Shown piece by piece: positions 28,505 through 38,331 of a DNA stretch of 64,000 nucleotides. The notes beneath the pieces are model-generated. The model was given only the letters and a program-made list of their open reading frames with translations. It ran no database searches and was not told the origin of the DNA. The stretch comes from Sphingomonas leidyi (GTDB lineage: Bacteria; Pseudomonadota; Alphaproteobacteria; Sphingomonadales; Sphingomonadaceae). How positions within the stretch are numbered: position 1 is the stretch's first letter; each line of letters opens with the position of its first letter. The position numbers and the translations under genes were made by a program. The DNA lies in the NCBI RefSeq assembly GCF_011761945.1, contig NZ_JAASQV010000001.1, forward strand, positions 1,550,001 to 1,614,000, in the 5' to 3' direction.

Positions 28505-30106
28505 ATGCGAATTTCCTCTCTGTTTCTGGGCGCCAGCCTTGTCGCGATCGCCGTGCCTGCCGCCGCGCAGACCACGACGACGCGTGCCGGCACCGACACT
28601 CCCGTGCAGGGGGTGGGCACCGGCGCACCGGGCCAGACCGCGCAGCCGACCACCACGCTGCGCGACGCGCTGGTGCTTGCCTACAACACCAATCCGGGCC
28701 TTCAGTCGGAGCGCGCCAACCAGCGCGCCAATGACGAGAACGTGCCGATCGCCAGGGCCGCCGGCCGTCCCGGCGTGAACGGCACGGGTTCGCTGAGCGA
28801 CAGCATCTATAATAGCGACGCGCTTGCCGGCCCGCTTGCCGGCCCGACTCGGACCGCCCGCCTGGGCCTCAATCTTTCGGTGCCGATCTATTCGGGCGGC
28901 GGAGTGCGCAATTCGGTTCGTGCGGCGGAGACTCGCGTCGATGCTGGCCATGCCAGCCTGCGTGGTATCGAAGCGCAGCTCTTCACCGATGCGGTGACCG
29001 CCTATGTCGACGTGCTGCGCTTCGAGGCGATCGTCCGCCTCAACCAGCAGAACGTCCATGTTCTCGAGGTCAACCTCCAGGCGACCCGCGATCGGTTCGA
29101 AGTGGGCGATCTCACGCGCACCGACGTCGCGCAGTCCGAAGCGCGTCTCGCGCTCGCCCAGAGCCAGCTGCGCACTGCCGAGGCCGGGCTGATCGGCTCG
29201 CGCGAGAATTACATCCGCGTCGTCGGCGCCCCCCCGGGCGTGCTCGCCCAACCGCCGGCGCTGCCGAATCTGCCGGGCGACGTGCAGGATGCGGAACAGG
29301 CCGCGATCAGCAACAATCCCAATCTCGAGGCGGCGCAGAAGCAGCGCGACGCGACTGCGTTCGACGTGAAGGCAGCCAGGGCCAGTCGTTCGCCGCAGGT
29401 CTCGCTGACCGCCGGCTCCAGCTACTATAATTACCTGGGCTCGCTCAGCGAAGAAGCGCGTACGCTGGGCGGCCAGAACCCCAACGGCATCTCGAACACC
29501 ATCGGCGCGCAGTTGACGCTGCCGGTCTTCCAGGGCGGGCTTCCGGCGGCGCAGGTTCGCCAGGCCCAGGCGCGCCGGGCCTCGGCGCTGGAGACGGTGA
29601 CGCTCACCGAGCGCGGCGTGATCGCCCAGGTGCGCTCCGCCTATGCCAACTACCAGTCGGCGTTGCGCGTGATCGAATCGTCGCGGGTCGCCGTGGATGC
29701 CAACAAGCTGAGCCTGGAAGGCGTCCGCGCCGAGAACAGCGTCGGCACCCGTACGATCCTCGACATCTTGAACGCCGAGCAGGAACTGCTGACCAGCCAG
29801 GTCAATTACGTCACCGCCGAGCGCGACGCCTATGTCGCCGGCTTCACGCTGCTGGCGGCGATGGGCCGGGCCGAGGCACGCGATCTTAACCTTGACGGCG
29901 GGCCGCTCTACGATCCGGACGTCAACTACAAGCGCGTGAAGAATCGCTGGTCGGATCGCAACGACGATCCCGAACCGCAGCCGGTGGGCACCCGCACCAA
30001 CCAGACTCCCGCGCAGACGCCGGCCGTCACCACCACCTCGCTCGATCCCGTGCTTCAGCGCGACGATGCGACGCGGCCTGTTGACATTAACCGTAAAAAT
30101 CCCTGA
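28505..30106 (+). CDS. tolC: TolC family outer membrane efflux protein
   Basis: A 533-residue outer-membrane channel protein. Signal peptide to ...AVPAAAQ (residues 1-22), then a Thr/Gly-rich segment and two long repeated helical/strand units: the outer membrane efflux motifs RDALVLAYNTNPGLQSERANQRANDE and SLTDSI... in unit one, and EAAQKQRDATAFDVKAARASRSPQVSLTAG in unit two. It should form the trimeric duct for type I secretion or tripartite efflux; no inner-membrane partner is encoded nearby. The C-terminal ~60 residues are a disordered Pro/Asp/Arg tail. Coupled to the upstream PIMT-like gene. Confidence 0.93.
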   Translation: MRISSLFLGASLVAIAVPAAAQTTTTRAGTDTPVQGVGTGAPGQTAQPTTTLRDALVLAYNTNPGLQSERANQRANDENVPIARAAGRPGVNGTGSLSDSIYNSDALAGPLAGPTRTARLGLNLSVPIYSGGGVRNSVRAAETRVDAGHASLRGIEAQLFTDAVTAYVDVLRFEAIVRLNQQNVHVLEVNLQATRDRFEVGDLTRTDVAQSEARLALAQSQLRTAEAGLIGSRENYIRVVGAPPGVLAQPPALPNLPGDVQDAEQAAISNNPNLEAAQKQRDATAFDVKAARASRSPQVSLTAGSSYYNYLGSLSEEARTLGGQNPNGISNTIGAQLTLPVFQGGLPAAQVRQAQARRASALETVTLTERGVIAQVRSAYANYQSALRVIESSRVAVDANKLSLEGVRAENSVGTRTILDILNAEQELLTSQVNYVTAERDAYVAGFTLLAAMGRAEARDLNLDGGPLYDPDVNYKRVKNRWSDRNDDPEPQPVGTRTNQTPAQTPAVTTTSLDPVLQRDDATRPVDINRKNP

Positions 30107-30142
30107 TGACGCGCCTCCGGGGCTTTCAGGAGTAGCCGGTTG

Positions 30143-30634
30143 ATGGGGGACATCAGTAGCGAGCCGTCGATGGAGGAGATTCTTTCCTCCATCAAGCGCA
30201 TCATCGCCGAGGAAGGCGATGCTGCCATCGCGACGCGTGCGCGCCGCGGCGGACGTGCGGCGACGGTGGCGGAGAAATCCGCCGCCATCGACGAAGTGCT
30301 CGAGCTGAGCCAGCCGGTCGACGAAGACAGAGTGGAGACGCCGACCCCGATGTCGATGGGTTCCCCGACGCCGCCCGAAGCCGCCCCGAAGGGAGCTGCC
30401 GAGCAGCCCGCCGACCCGATCCTGTCCGATCGTGCCGCCGAAGCGACTCGCGGCCCGCTCGAAGCGCTGTCGCGGATGGTGGTCAAGCCGGAGGTGACCG
30501 GCACCGACACGCTCGAGGGCATGGTGCGCGAGATGCTGAAGCCGATGCTGCGCGACTGGCTCGACGCCAATCTGCCGCGGCTGGTGGAGGAAATGGTCGC
30601 ACGCGAGATTTCGCGAATCACCGGGCGGCAATAA
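30143..30634 (+). CDS. popZ: PopZ-like DUF2497 polar organising protein
   Basis: 163 residues with the PopZ/DUF2497 layout: N-terminal binding helix PSMEEILSSIKRIIAEE (residues ~9-24), a proline-rich acidic disordered middle (~50-100), and the C-terminal oligomerising helices LEGMVREMLKPMLRDWLDANLPRLVEEMVAREISRITG. In Caulobacter PopZ forms a pole matrix that anchors centromeres and hub proteins; this is a short homologue. ATG 30143 with AGGAG 10 bp upstream is preferred over TTG 30140. It follows tolC by 36 bp. Confidence 0.87.
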   Translation: MGDISSEPSMEEILSSIKRIIAEEGDAAIATRARRGGRAATVAEKSAAIDEVLELSQPVDEDRVETPTPMSMGSPTPPEAAPKGAAEQPADPILSDRAAEATRGPLEALSRMVVKPEVTGTDTLEGMVREMLKPMLRDWLDANLPRLVEEMVAREISRITGRQ

Positions 30635-30655
30635 GCCCGTCTTCCATTTCGGCGC

Positions 30656-30690
30656 ATGGCACCCGCCCCGGCGAACGCCGGGGTGCCGAA
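30656..30690. repeat. REP-like intergenic hairpin
   Basis: Inverted repeat around CCCCGGC-GAAC-GCCGGGG (30666-30683) with further pairing GGCA/TGCC outside. It is in the 120-bp gap between popZ and the S9 peptidase gene and may end the popZ transcript. It is one member of a palindrome family seen at several intergenic sites of the window. Confidence 0.55.
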
Positions 30691-30755
30691 AATGGCCGCC
30701 CGTCGCGCGTGCGGACGATTGTAACGCCTGCAACCTTCCGGCTATCGTAGCCGGC

Positions 30756-32825
30756 ATGAAGCACATCCTGCTCGCGGGCGTCGCGCTCGCTTCCACCGCT
30801 GCGCCCGCGCTGGCGCGTGACCTCACCATCCAGGACGTCGCCACCCTGTCGCGCGTCGGTGCCCCCGCAGTTTCGCCCGACGGCCATTGGCTGGTCTGGC
30901 AGCAGCGCGAGACCGATCTCGCCGCCAACCGGGGCCGCTACGACCTTTGGCGCCTCGACCTCACCGTGAAGGGCGCCAAGCCCGAGAAGCTCGTTGCCGA
31001 AGCCGATGTCAACGAAACCAGCCCGCAATTCTCCGCTGACGGCAAGACCGTCTGGTTCCAGTCGGACAAGGGCGGCGAGGACGCCGTCTGGGGCATCGCG
31101 ATCACCGGCGGCACCGCGACTCGGCTCACGCATATCCCGGGCGGGTTCAACGGCTTCAAGGTTTCGCCCGACGGCAGCAAGCTGCTTGTCTGGGCCGATC
31201 GCAAGCCCGGTGCGCCCAGCCTGGAGCCCGCGATGGTCAAGAAGGACCCGAATGCCGGCTCTGGCCGCACCTATGACCAGCTCTTCGTGCGCCATTGGGA
31301 TACGTGGAGCAACGGCGAGCGCTCGCAGCTCTTCGTGCTGCCGTTCGGCCCGGACGGCGCGACGGGCAACGGAGTCGCCATCGAAGGCGGCCTGATCGGC
31401 GACAGCCCCTCCAAGCCCTTTGGCGGCGGTGAGGAAGTCGCCTGGAGCGCCGACGGCAAGACCGTCTATTTCGCCCTGCGCGAGGCGGGCCGGATCGAGG
31501 CCAAGTCGACCAATCTCGACATCTTCGCCGCGCCGGCGGACGGCAGCTCGGCGCCGGTGAACCTCACCAAGGCGAACGAGGGCATGGACAATCTTCCCAC
31601 CGTCTCGCCCGACGGCAAGTGGCTCGCCTATTTCTCGATGGCGCGCGCCACGTACGAGGCCGATCGCCAGGTCCTCCAGCTGCGCAACCTCGCCACCGGC
31701 GAGACCAAGGCGCTGACCCAGGCCTGGGACCGCTCGGTCGGCTCGATCGCCTGGGCGCCGGATTCCAGGACGATCTACGTCACTGCCGAGGATACGCAGG
31801 AGAACCCGATCTGGTCGGTCGACCCGCAGACCGGCAAGGTCGCCCGGCTCACCCAGCTCGGTAACGTCACCGCGGTGGTGCCGACCAAGGGCGGCATCGT
31901 CTATTCGATGAACAGCCTCACCGCGCCGGACGATTTCTACCAGCTCAAGGGCAAGGCCAGCACCCGCCTGACCTCGGTCAACGCCGAGAAGCTGGCCGGC
32001 ATCGACCTGCCCAAGGTCGAGCGCTTCAGCTTCGCCGGTGCCAACAACGACACCGTCTGGGGCTATTCGGTGCGTCCGGCCGGCCTGGCCGCGGGCGGGA
32101 AGGCACCGATCGCCTTCATCGTCCATGGCGGGCCGCAGGGCAGCAGCAACAACAGCTGGTCCTATCGCTGGAACCCGGCGGTGTTCGCCGGTGCCGGCTA
32201 TGCGGTGGTCGCAGTCGATTTCCACGGCTCCACCGGCTATGGCCAGGCCTTCACCGATGCGATCCGCAACAATTGGGGCGGCTGGCCGCTCGAGGACCTG
32301 CAAAAGGGCCTCAAGGCCGCGACGGACAAGTTCTCGTACCTCGATGCCGACAATGCCTGCGCGCTCGGCGCCTCATATGGCGGCTATATGATGAACTGGA
32401 TCGAGGGGCAGTGGCCCGATCGGTTCAAGTGCATCGTCCAGCATGACGGCGTGTTCGACGCCCGCGCCATGGCCTATGAGACCGAGGAGCTGTGGTTCGA
32501 CGAGTGGGAACATGGCGGCAAGGCCTATTTCGAGGATCCCGCCGCGTTCGAGAAGTGGAACCCGGTGAACCATGTCGATAAATGGAAGACCCCGCAGCTG
32601 GTGATCACCAGCGAGAAGGACTTCCGCATTCCCTATACCCAGGGCCTGGCCGCCTTCACTGCGCTCCAGCGCCGCGACATCCCCTCCAAGCTGCTGGTCT
32701 TCCCGGACGAGAACCATTGGGTGCTCAAGCCGAAGAACTCGATGCAATGGTATGGCACGGTGCTCGGCTGGCTGAACCGATATACGGGCAAGCAGCAGGA
32801 CGCGGGGACCGCCGCGGCGAAGTGA
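30756..32825 (+). CDS. S9 family prolyl-oligopeptidase-type peptidase (exported)
   Basis: A 689-residue serine peptidase with a signal peptide (MKHILLAGVALASTAAPALA), a beta-propeller domain of WD40-like/PD40 repeats (e.g. VSPDGHWLVWQQRET, FSADGKTVWFQSD, VSPDGKWLAYFSM) and a C-terminal alpha/beta hydrolase: HGGPQGSSNNSW, the nucleophile in GASYGGYMMNW (Ser ~545), and DENHWVLK (His) near the end. It should cleave peptides in the periplasm, like DPP IV or acylaminoacyl peptidase. It stands alone with its own leader. The hydrolase and propeller are intact. Confidence 0.92.
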   Translation: MKHILLAGVALASTAAPALARDLTIQDVATLSRVGAPAVSPDGHWLVWQQRETDLAANRGRYDLWRLDLTVKGAKPEKLVAEADVNETSPQFSADGKTVWFQSDKGGEDAVWGIAITGGTATRLTHIPGGFNGFKVSPDGSKLLVWADRKPGAPSLEPAMVKKDPNAGSGRTYDQLFVRHWDTWSNGERSQLFVLPFGPDGATGNGVAIEGGLIGDSPSKPFGGGEEVAWSADGKTVYFALREAGRIEAKSTNLDIFAAPADGSSAPVNLTKANEGMDNLPTVSPDGKWLAYFSMARATYEADRQVLQLRNLATGETKALTQAWDRSVGSIAWAPDSRTIYVTAEDTQENPIWSVDPQTGKVARLTQLGNVTAVVPTKGGIVYSMNSLTAPDDFYQLKGKASTRLTSVNAEKLAGIDLPKVERFSFAGANNDTVWGYSVRPAGLAAGGKAPIAFIVHGGPQGSSNNSWSYRWNPAVFAGAGYAVVAVDFHGSTGYGQAFTDAIRNNWGGWPLEDLQKGLKAATDKFSYLDADNACALGASYGGYMMNWIEGQWPDRFKCIVQHDGVFDARAMAYETEELWFDEWEHGGKAYFEDPAAFEKWNPVNHVDKWKTPQLVITSEKDFRIPYTQGLAAFTALQRRDIPSKLLVFPDENHWVLKPKNSMQWYGTVLGWLNRYTGKQQDAGTAAAK

Positions 32826-32838
32826 CCCATCCGCAATT

Positions 32839-32866
32839 CGTCATCCCCGTGCGAGCGGGGATGACG
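32839..32866. repeat. REP-like palindrome CGTCATCCCCG...CGGGGATGACG
   Basis: 11-bp arms CGTCATCCCCG / CGGGGATGACG with a 6-nt loop in the 82-bp gap between the S9 peptidase and valS. Probably a terminator/REP element; copies of related sequence occur elsewhere in this window. Confidence 0.7.
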
Positions 32867-32907
32867 ATGGGTTGTGTGTATAGCCTACACATCGCTAAGG
32901 GCAGGGC

Positions 32908-35586
32908 ATGTCCGAACTGCCCAAGACCTTCGACCCCGCCGAACTCGAATCCCGCTGGTACCGGCATTGGGAAGCCAATGGCCTGTTCCGCCCCGCGCGC
33001 GACGGCGCCGATCCCTGGACGCTGGTCAACCCGCCGCCCAATGTGACGGGCAGCCTCCATATCGGCCACGCCCTCGACAATACGCTGCAGGACATCCTCG
33101 TCCGCCATGCGCGGCTGAAGGGCAAGGACGCGCGCTGGGTGGTCGGCACCGATCATGCCGGCATCGCGACCCAGATGGTCGTCGAGCGCCAGATGAACCT
33201 CAGGCAGCAGAAGCGCACCGACTTCACGCGCGAGGAGTTCGTCGCCAAGGTCTGGGAGTGGAAGGAGGAGAGCGGCGGCGAGATCACCCAGCAGCTCCGC
33301 CGCCTCGGCTGCTCGATGGACTGGTCCGACGAGCGCTTCACCATGGACGAGGGCTTTTCCAAGGCCGTTCTCAAGGTGTTCGTCGAGCTGCACAGGCAGG
33401 GCCTGCTCTATCGCGACAAGCGCCTGGTGAACTGGGATCCGGGCCTGGGCACCGCGATCAGCGACCTCGAAGTCGAGACCAGGGACGTCAAGGGCAGCTT
33501 CTGGCACCTGAAATATCCGCTCGCCGACGGATCCGGCCATATCGAGGTCGCCACCACGCGCCCCGAGACGATGCTGGCCGACATGGCGGTCGCCGTGAAC
33601 GCCGAGGACAAGCGCTACGCCGATCTGGTCGGCAAGATGGTCAGGCTGCCGATCACCGGCCGCCTGATCCCGATCGTCACCGACGAGCATGCCGATCCCG
33701 AGCTGGGCTCGGGCGCGGTGAAGATCACGCCGGGGCATGACTTCAACGACTTCGAGGTCGGCAGGCGGGCCGGGATCGAGGCGCGCGACATGCTCAACAT
33801 GCTCGATGCAAAGGCGCGCATTACCCAGACATCGGACGGGCTGATCCCCGCCGAACTGCTCGGGCTCGACCGGTTCGACGCGCGCAAGCAGGTGATCGCG
33901 CGGCTGAAGGAAGAAGGCTTCCTGATCCCGCATGTCGACAAGGAAGGCGTCGAGCACGACGCCGAGCCGCGCACGATCGCGACGCCGTTCGGCGACCGCT
34001 CCGGCGACGTGATCGAGCCCTGGCTGACCGACCAATGGTATGTCGACGCCGCGACGCTGGCCAGGCCGGCGATCGAGGCGGTGCGCTCCGGCGCGACCAG
34101 GATCGTGCCGAAGAGCTGGGAAAAGACCTATTTCAACTGGATGGAGAACATCCAGCCCTGGTGCGTCTCGCGCCAGCTCTGGTGGGGACACCGGATCCCG
34201 GCATGGTTCGCCGAGGACGGCAGCATCTATGTCGCAGAAAGCGAGGCCGAAGCCCAGGCGCTGGCCGGGGAGGGCGTGAAGCTCACCCAGGACAATGACG
34301 TCCTCGACACCTGGTTCTCCTCCGCGCTCTGGCCCTTCGCGACGATGGGCTGGCCGGAGAACCCCGATCCCACGCTCGGCGGGCGCTATCCGAACGACGT
34401 GCTGATCTCGGGCTTCGACATCCTGTTCTTCTGGGATGCGCGGATGATGATGCAGGGCTTGCATTTCATGAAAGCAGTGCCCTTCAAGACCTTGTATCTC
34501 CACGGTCTCGTCCGCGCGGCCGATGGGCAGAAAATGTCCAAGTCGAAGGGCAATGTCGTCAATCCGCTCGGGCTGATCGACAGCTATGGCGCCGATGCGC
34601 TGCGCTTCTTCATGGCGGCGATGGAGAGCCAGGGCCGCGACATCAAGATGGATGAGCGCCGGATCGAAGGCTATCGCAACTTCGCGACCAAGCTATGGAA
34701 CGCGGCGCGCTTCGCCCAGTCGAACGGCATCGGCGCGTCGACCACGCTCGAGCCGCCCGCGGCCGAGCTCGCGGTCAATCGCTGGATCGTCGCCGAGACG
34801 GTGGCGACGGTGCAGGCGATCGACCTGGCGCTGGCCGACCTGCGCTTCGACGAGGCGGCGAATGCCATCTACCAGTTCGTCTGGAGCCGGTTCTGCGACT
34901 GGTATCTCGAGCTGATCAAGCCGGTGCTGCAGGGCGAGGGCGCAGAAGGTGTCGAAGAGACGCGCGCGGTGGCGGGCTGGGTGCTCGACCAGATCCTGGT
35001 CATGCTCCATCCGTTCATGCCCTTCATCACCGAGGAACTCTGGTCGAAGATGGGCCCGCGCGATCACGAGCTGATCGTGGCGAAATGGCCGATGGCGGAT
35101 GCCCGCGCGCTCGATCCCTCGGCCGCGCAGGAGATCGACTGGCTGATCCGCCTGGTGAGCGAGATCCGTGCGGCGCGGACCGAGCTGAACGTGCCCCCGG
35201 GCGCACGCCTGCCGATCTTCGTGCGCGATGCCGCGGCCGAGACGAGCGCTCGCCTCGGCCGGCAGGAAGCCGCGCTCGCTCGCCTTGCGCGCGTCGATCA
35301 GGCTTCGGGTGAAGTGCCCGCCGGCGGCTCGCTGCAGATCGTCGTCGACGAAGCGACCTTCGTGGTGCCGCTCGGCGACGTGGTCGACCTCGAGGCCGAG
35401 AAGACTCGCCTCGCCAAGGCGATCGCGGCGGCCGGGAAGGAGCGCGACGGCCTGGCGGGCCGGCTGAACAACCCGAGCTTCGTCGAGAAGGCCAAGCCCG
35501 AGGCTGTGGAAAAGGCGCGCGCCGACCATGCCGAGAAGGCCGCCGAGGCCGAGCGGCTGAGCGCCGCGCTGGCGCGACTGGGTTGA
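32908..35586 (+). CDS. valS: valyl-tRNA synthetase
   Basis: Charges tRNA-Val and edits mischarged Thr. The 892-residue length fits. HIGH motif [15 protein letters not shown] (residues ~47-60), the editing domain CP1 (residues ~195-330; [15 protein letters not shown]), KMSKS loop [13 protein letters not shown] (~residue 535) and the C-terminal coiled coil ([23 protein letters not shown]). The ATG at 32908 follows GGGCAGGGC. It is bounded on both sides by palindromes. Confidence 0.97.
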   Translation: MSELPKTFDPAELESRWYRHWEANGLFRPARDGADPWTLVNPPPNVTGSLHIGHALDNTLQDILVRHARLKGKDARWVVGTDHAGIATQMVVERQMNLRQQKRTDFTREEFVAKVWEWKEESGGEITQQLRRLGCSMDWSDERFTMDEGFSKAVLKVFVELHRQGLLYRDKRLVNWDPGLGTAISDLEVETRDVKGSFWHLKYPLADGSGHIEVATTRPETMLADMAVAVNAEDKRYADLVGKMVRLPITGRLIPIVTDEHADPELGSGAVKITPGHDFNDFEVGRRAGIEARDMLNMLDAKARITQTSDGLIPAELLGLDRFDARKQVIARLKEEGFLIPHVDKEGVEHDAEPRTIATPFGDRSGDVIEPWLTDQWYVDAATLARPAIEAVRSGATRIVPKSWEKTYFNWMENIQPWCVSRQLWWGHRIPAWFAEDGSIYVAESEAEAQALAGEGVKLTQDNDVLDTWFSSALWPFATMGWPENPDPTLGGRYPNDVLISGFDILFFWDARMMMQGLHFMKAVPFKTLYLHGLVRAADGQKMSKSKGNVVNPLGLIDSYGADALRFFMAAMESQGRDIKMDERRIEGYRNFATKLWNAARFAQSNGIGASTTLEPPAAELAVNRWIVAETVATVQAIDLALADLRFDEAANAIYQFVWSRFCDWYLELIKPVLQGEGAEGVEETRAVAGWVLDQILVMLHPFMPFITEELWSKMGPRDHELIVAKWPMADARALDPSAAQEIDWLIRLVSEIRAARTELNVPPGARLPIFVRDAAAETSARLGRQEAALARLARVDQASGEVPAGGSLQIVVDEATFVVPLGDVVDLEAEKTRLAKAIAAAGKERDGLAGRLNNPSFVEKAKPEAVEKARADHAEKAAEAERLSAALARLG

Positions 35587-35594
35587 CCCAGATC

Positions 35595-35622
35595 CGCCGT
35601 CCCCGCCCGGGCGGGGACGGCG
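35595..35622. terminator. perfect palindrome after valS
   Basis: A 28-nt perfect palindrome centred at 35608.5 (CGCCGTCCCCGCCC and its complement), 8 bp after the valS stop. It can form a strong hairpin though no T tract follows; it belongs to the GTCCCCGCC...GGCGGGGAC type of intergenic repeats. Confidence 0.65.
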
Positions 35623-35673
35623 TGTCCGGGGGTTGGCGCGTCCATTCGTCGCAACTCCCGAATCGGGACGCCA

Positions 35674-35724
35674 TTAACCAAGCTTCTCAATATCTTCCGG
35701 GCGCCCCGTGCCCTTAACCAAGCT
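35674..35724 (+). promoter_or_regulatory. direct repeat TTAACCAAGCT x2 upstream of the choice-of-anchor gene
   Basis: The 11-mer TTAACCAAGCT occurs at 35674-35684 and 35714-35724, 40 bp apart and 28-78 bp before the ATG at 35752. Seven of eight bases match the CtrA half-site TTAACCAT. The spacing is close to four helical turns, fitting two bound regulator molecules. Confidence 0.45.
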
Positions 35725-35751
35725 CCGAGTCGTCAATCCCTCGGAGTCGCC

Positions 35752-36792
35752 ATGAACCGCTTCCTGCTCTCCGCCGGCGCCGCCGCGGCGGCGCTGTTCG
35801 CCGCCGTGCCCGCGTCCGCCCAGTCCATCGCCGGGCTCGATGCGCTGCGCACCTGGAACCTGGTAGTGCTCGGGGACCTGACTTCCTCCTCGGAAGTCGA
35901 GGGGCGGACCTTCGTCGGCGGCAACCTCAACGGCAATTCCTCCAACTATCAGATCGCCAATCCCGCCCCGAGCCCGCTCGGCGTGCCCGGCCTCACCGTG
36001 GTGGGCGACGTCAACGGCTCGACCAAGAACCTCAACAACGGTTCGGGCGCGGTGATCGGCGGCAACGTCAACAGCGGCTTCAACCTCAACGGCCCGGCGC
36101 AGACGGTGAAGGTCGGCGGCACGATCGCCAACACCAACGTCAACCAGAACACGGTGCAGTCGGGCCTGTCGGCAAGCGATCCGGCCTTCTCGGTCAATCT
36201 GAAGCAGCAGGGCAGCCTGCTCACCAGCAGCCTTACCGACCTGTCGCGCACGCTGGGCGGGCTCGATGCCAACAGCAACCTGGTGATCGCCGGCAATCGC
36301 GGCACCTTCAACGCAGTGCCGAATGCCAGCGGCGTGGCGGTGTTCAACATCAGCGCCGCCGATCTCGACAGGATCGGCGAGATCCAGTTCAACCTGAACG
36401 GGGCGGACACTGCGATCGTCAACGTCAGCGGCGCGAACGTGACGCTCAACGACAATTTCCTGGGCGGCACCCAGGGGCTGGGCCAGCACGTCATCTGGAA
36501 CTTCCCCGACGCGAAGACGCTGAACGCCACCACCGCCTGGGGCGGATCGGTGCTCGCGCCGAATGCGGCAGCGACCACGGGCAATTACATCCAGGGCTCG
36601 GCGGTGTTCGGCAGTCTTGTCCAGAACGGCGAGTTCCATCTCGGCACCTATACCGGCACCTATACGCCGCCGGGCACCACCAATCCGGGCGGCGGCGACC
36701 CCAGCCCGATCCCGGAAGAGGCGGTCGGCCTGTTCGCGCTGGGCATGGTCGCGCTCTGGGCCATGCGCCGCCGGAGCGCCCGCACGGCTTGA
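35752..36792 (+). CDS. choice-of-anchor A family exported protein with PEP-CTERM-like tail
   Basis: A 346-residue exported protein: signal peptide to ...VPASAQS (residues 1-25), a collagen-binding/choice-of-anchor A domain (residues ~28-300) rich in Asn/Gly/Ser and beta repeats (VLGDLTSSSEVEGRTFVGGNLNGN, VIGGNVNSGFNLNGPAQTVKVGGT), and a C-terminal sorting-like signal, a Gly/Pro linker then PIPEEAVGLFALGMVALWAMRRRSAR. The motif is PEE at 321-323 in place of PEP, followed by a hydrophobic segment and arginines. No exosortase gene is in the window. The extracellular role is unknown. Confidence 0.85.
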   Translation: MNRFLLSAGAAAAALFAAVPASAQSIAGLDALRTWNLVVLGDLTSSSEVEGRTFVGGNLNGNSSNYQIANPAPSPLGVPGLTVVGDVNGSTKNLNNGSGAVIGGNVNSGFNLNGPAQTVKVGGTIANTNVNQNTVQSGLSASDPAFSVNLKQQGSLLTSSLTDLSRTLGGLDANSNLVIAGNRGTFNAVPNASGVAVFNISAADLDRIGEIQFNLNGADTAIVNVSGANVTLNDNFLGGTQGLGQHVIWNFPDAKTLNATTAWGGSVLAPNAAATTGNYIQGSAVFGSLVQNGEFHLGTYTGTYTPPGTTNPGGGDPSPIPEEAVGLFALGMVALWAMRRRSARTA

Positions 36793-36864
36793 CCTGACCG
36801 CCGCCCGGTGCTGGTGAGGGGAGGCGGGAGGTCCTTTCCGCCGACTCCAACCAGAGCGAGCGCC

Positions 36865-38313
36865 ATGGCCGGTCCCCCCCAACGCCACGACCTGACCCAG
36901 GGCCCGATCAGCCGGACGCTGCTGCTGTTCGCGCTGCCCACGCTCGGCTCGAACATCCTCCAGTCGCTCAACGGCTCGATCAACTCGATCTGGGTCGGCC
37001 GGTTCCTGGGGGAACAGGCGCTGGCGGCAACGGCCAACGCCAACATCATCATGTTCCTGATGTTCTCGGCAGTATTCGGCTTCGGCATGGCAGCGACCAT
37101 CCTGATCGGCCAGTCGATGGGCCGGCGCGACGTCGAGGCGGCGCGGCGCGCCTTCGGCTCGGCGATCGGGCTGGTGATGGGCGGCGCCGTGGTGATCGCC
37201 ATCCTGGGCTGGCTGTTCGCCCCGCAGATCCTCCGCCTGCTCGCCACCCCCGGCGAGGCGCAGGACATGGCGCGCGACTATCTGCGCGTCATCTTCCTCG
37301 GCCTGCCGTTCAGCATGCTCGGCGTGCTCATCCAGATGAGCCTGCGCGGCACCGGCGATTCGATCACGCCGCTGTGGTTCATGGTGCTGAGCGTCACGAT
37401 CGACGCGGGGCTGAACCCGCTGCTGATCCAGGGCATCGGCCCGTTCCCCCGCATGGGCATCGCCGGCTCGGCCACCGCGACGCTGATCGCCGGGCTGGTC
37501 TCGTCCTTCGGCCTGCTCCTCTATGTCTATTGGCGCGACTTGCCGGTGCGGCTGCGCGGTCATGAGCTGCATTATCTGATCCCGGAACGGGCGCTGGTCC
37601 GCACCATCGTCGCCAAGGGGTTGCCGATGGGCGCGCAGATGCTCGTCATGTCCACTGCCGGCCTCACCATGATCGGGCTGGTCAACCGCCTGGGCGTCGA
37701 CACCGCGGCGGCCTATGCCGTCTCGCAGCAGCTCTGGACCTATATCCAGATGCCGGCGATGGCGATCGGCGTCGCCGTGTCGAGCATGGCCGCACAGAAT
37801 ATCGGCGCGGGCCGGTGGGATCGGGTGAACGCCATCACCCGCTCCGGGCTGGTCTACAACACTGCGATCACCCTGGTCGTGATCGTCGCGATCCTGCTGT
37901 TCGACCGCCCGGTGATGGCGCTGTTCGTCGGCGGCGACAGTCCGGCGATCCCGATCGCCCGCCACATCCAGCTGCTTGCCAGCTGGACCTTCGTGATGTT
38001 CGGCGCGACCATGGTGCTGTTCTCCACCGTGCGGGCCAATGGCGCCACCGTGCCGCCCCTGGTCATCCTGGCGATCACGCTCTTCCCGATCCGCTTCGGC
38101 TTCGCGGTGCTCGGCCAGCGCTGGTTCGGCAGCGACGCGCTGTGGCTGGCCTTTCCGATCGGATCCGCCTGCTCGCTGACGCTCGCGGCGCTCTATTATC
38201 GCTATGGCCGCTGGCGCAGCGAAGTGCTCGAAGTGCCGCCCGAGCCCGCCACGGTGGAGGAGGAGGCGCTCGCCGCCACCGAGCCCGCGGGACGCTTGCA
38301 ACCCAATTGCTGA
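36865..38313 (+). CDS. MATE family efflux transporter
   Basis: A 482-residue transporter with about 12 membrane helices and the MATE duplicated bundle: N-lobe beginning TLLLFALPTLGSNILQSLNGSINSIWVG and C-lobe beginning RTIVAKGLPMGAQMLVMSTAGLTMIGLVN. These export drugs or metabolites in exchange for Na+ or H+. The frame is open from 36808, but ATG 36865 gives a normal start (MAGPPQRHDLTQGPISR). It is followed at 18 bp by hemB, with which it may be co-transcribed. Confidence 0.9.
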   Translation: MAGPPQRHDLTQGPISRTLLLFALPTLGSNILQSLNGSINSIWVGRFLGEQALAATANANIIMFLMFSAVFGFGMAATILIGQSMGRRDVEAARRAFGSAIGLVMGGAVVIAILGWLFAPQILRLLATPGEAQDMARDYLRVIFLGLPFSMLGVLIQMSLRGTGDSITPLWFMVLSVTIDAGLNPLLIQGIGPFPRMGIAGSATATLIAGLVSSFGLLLYVYWRDLPVRLRGHELHYLIPERALVRTIVAKGLPMGAQMLVMSTAGLTMIGLVNRLGVDTAAAYAVSQQLWTYIQMPAMAIGVAVSSMAAQNIGAGRWDRVNAITRSGLVYNTAITLVVIVAILLFDRPVMALFVGGDSPAIPIARHIQLLASWTFVMFGATMVLFSTVRANGATVPPLVILAITLFPIRFGFAVLGQRWFGSDALWLAFPIGSACSLTLAALYYRYGRWRSEVLEVPPEPATVEEEALAATEPAGRLQPNC

Positions 38314-38331
38314 GGGCGCATCAGCGCGGCC

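Noticed and set aside
28481..30928. 815-residue minus-strand frame
   Set aside because: Antisense to the tolC-type and popZ genes; no recognisable domain.
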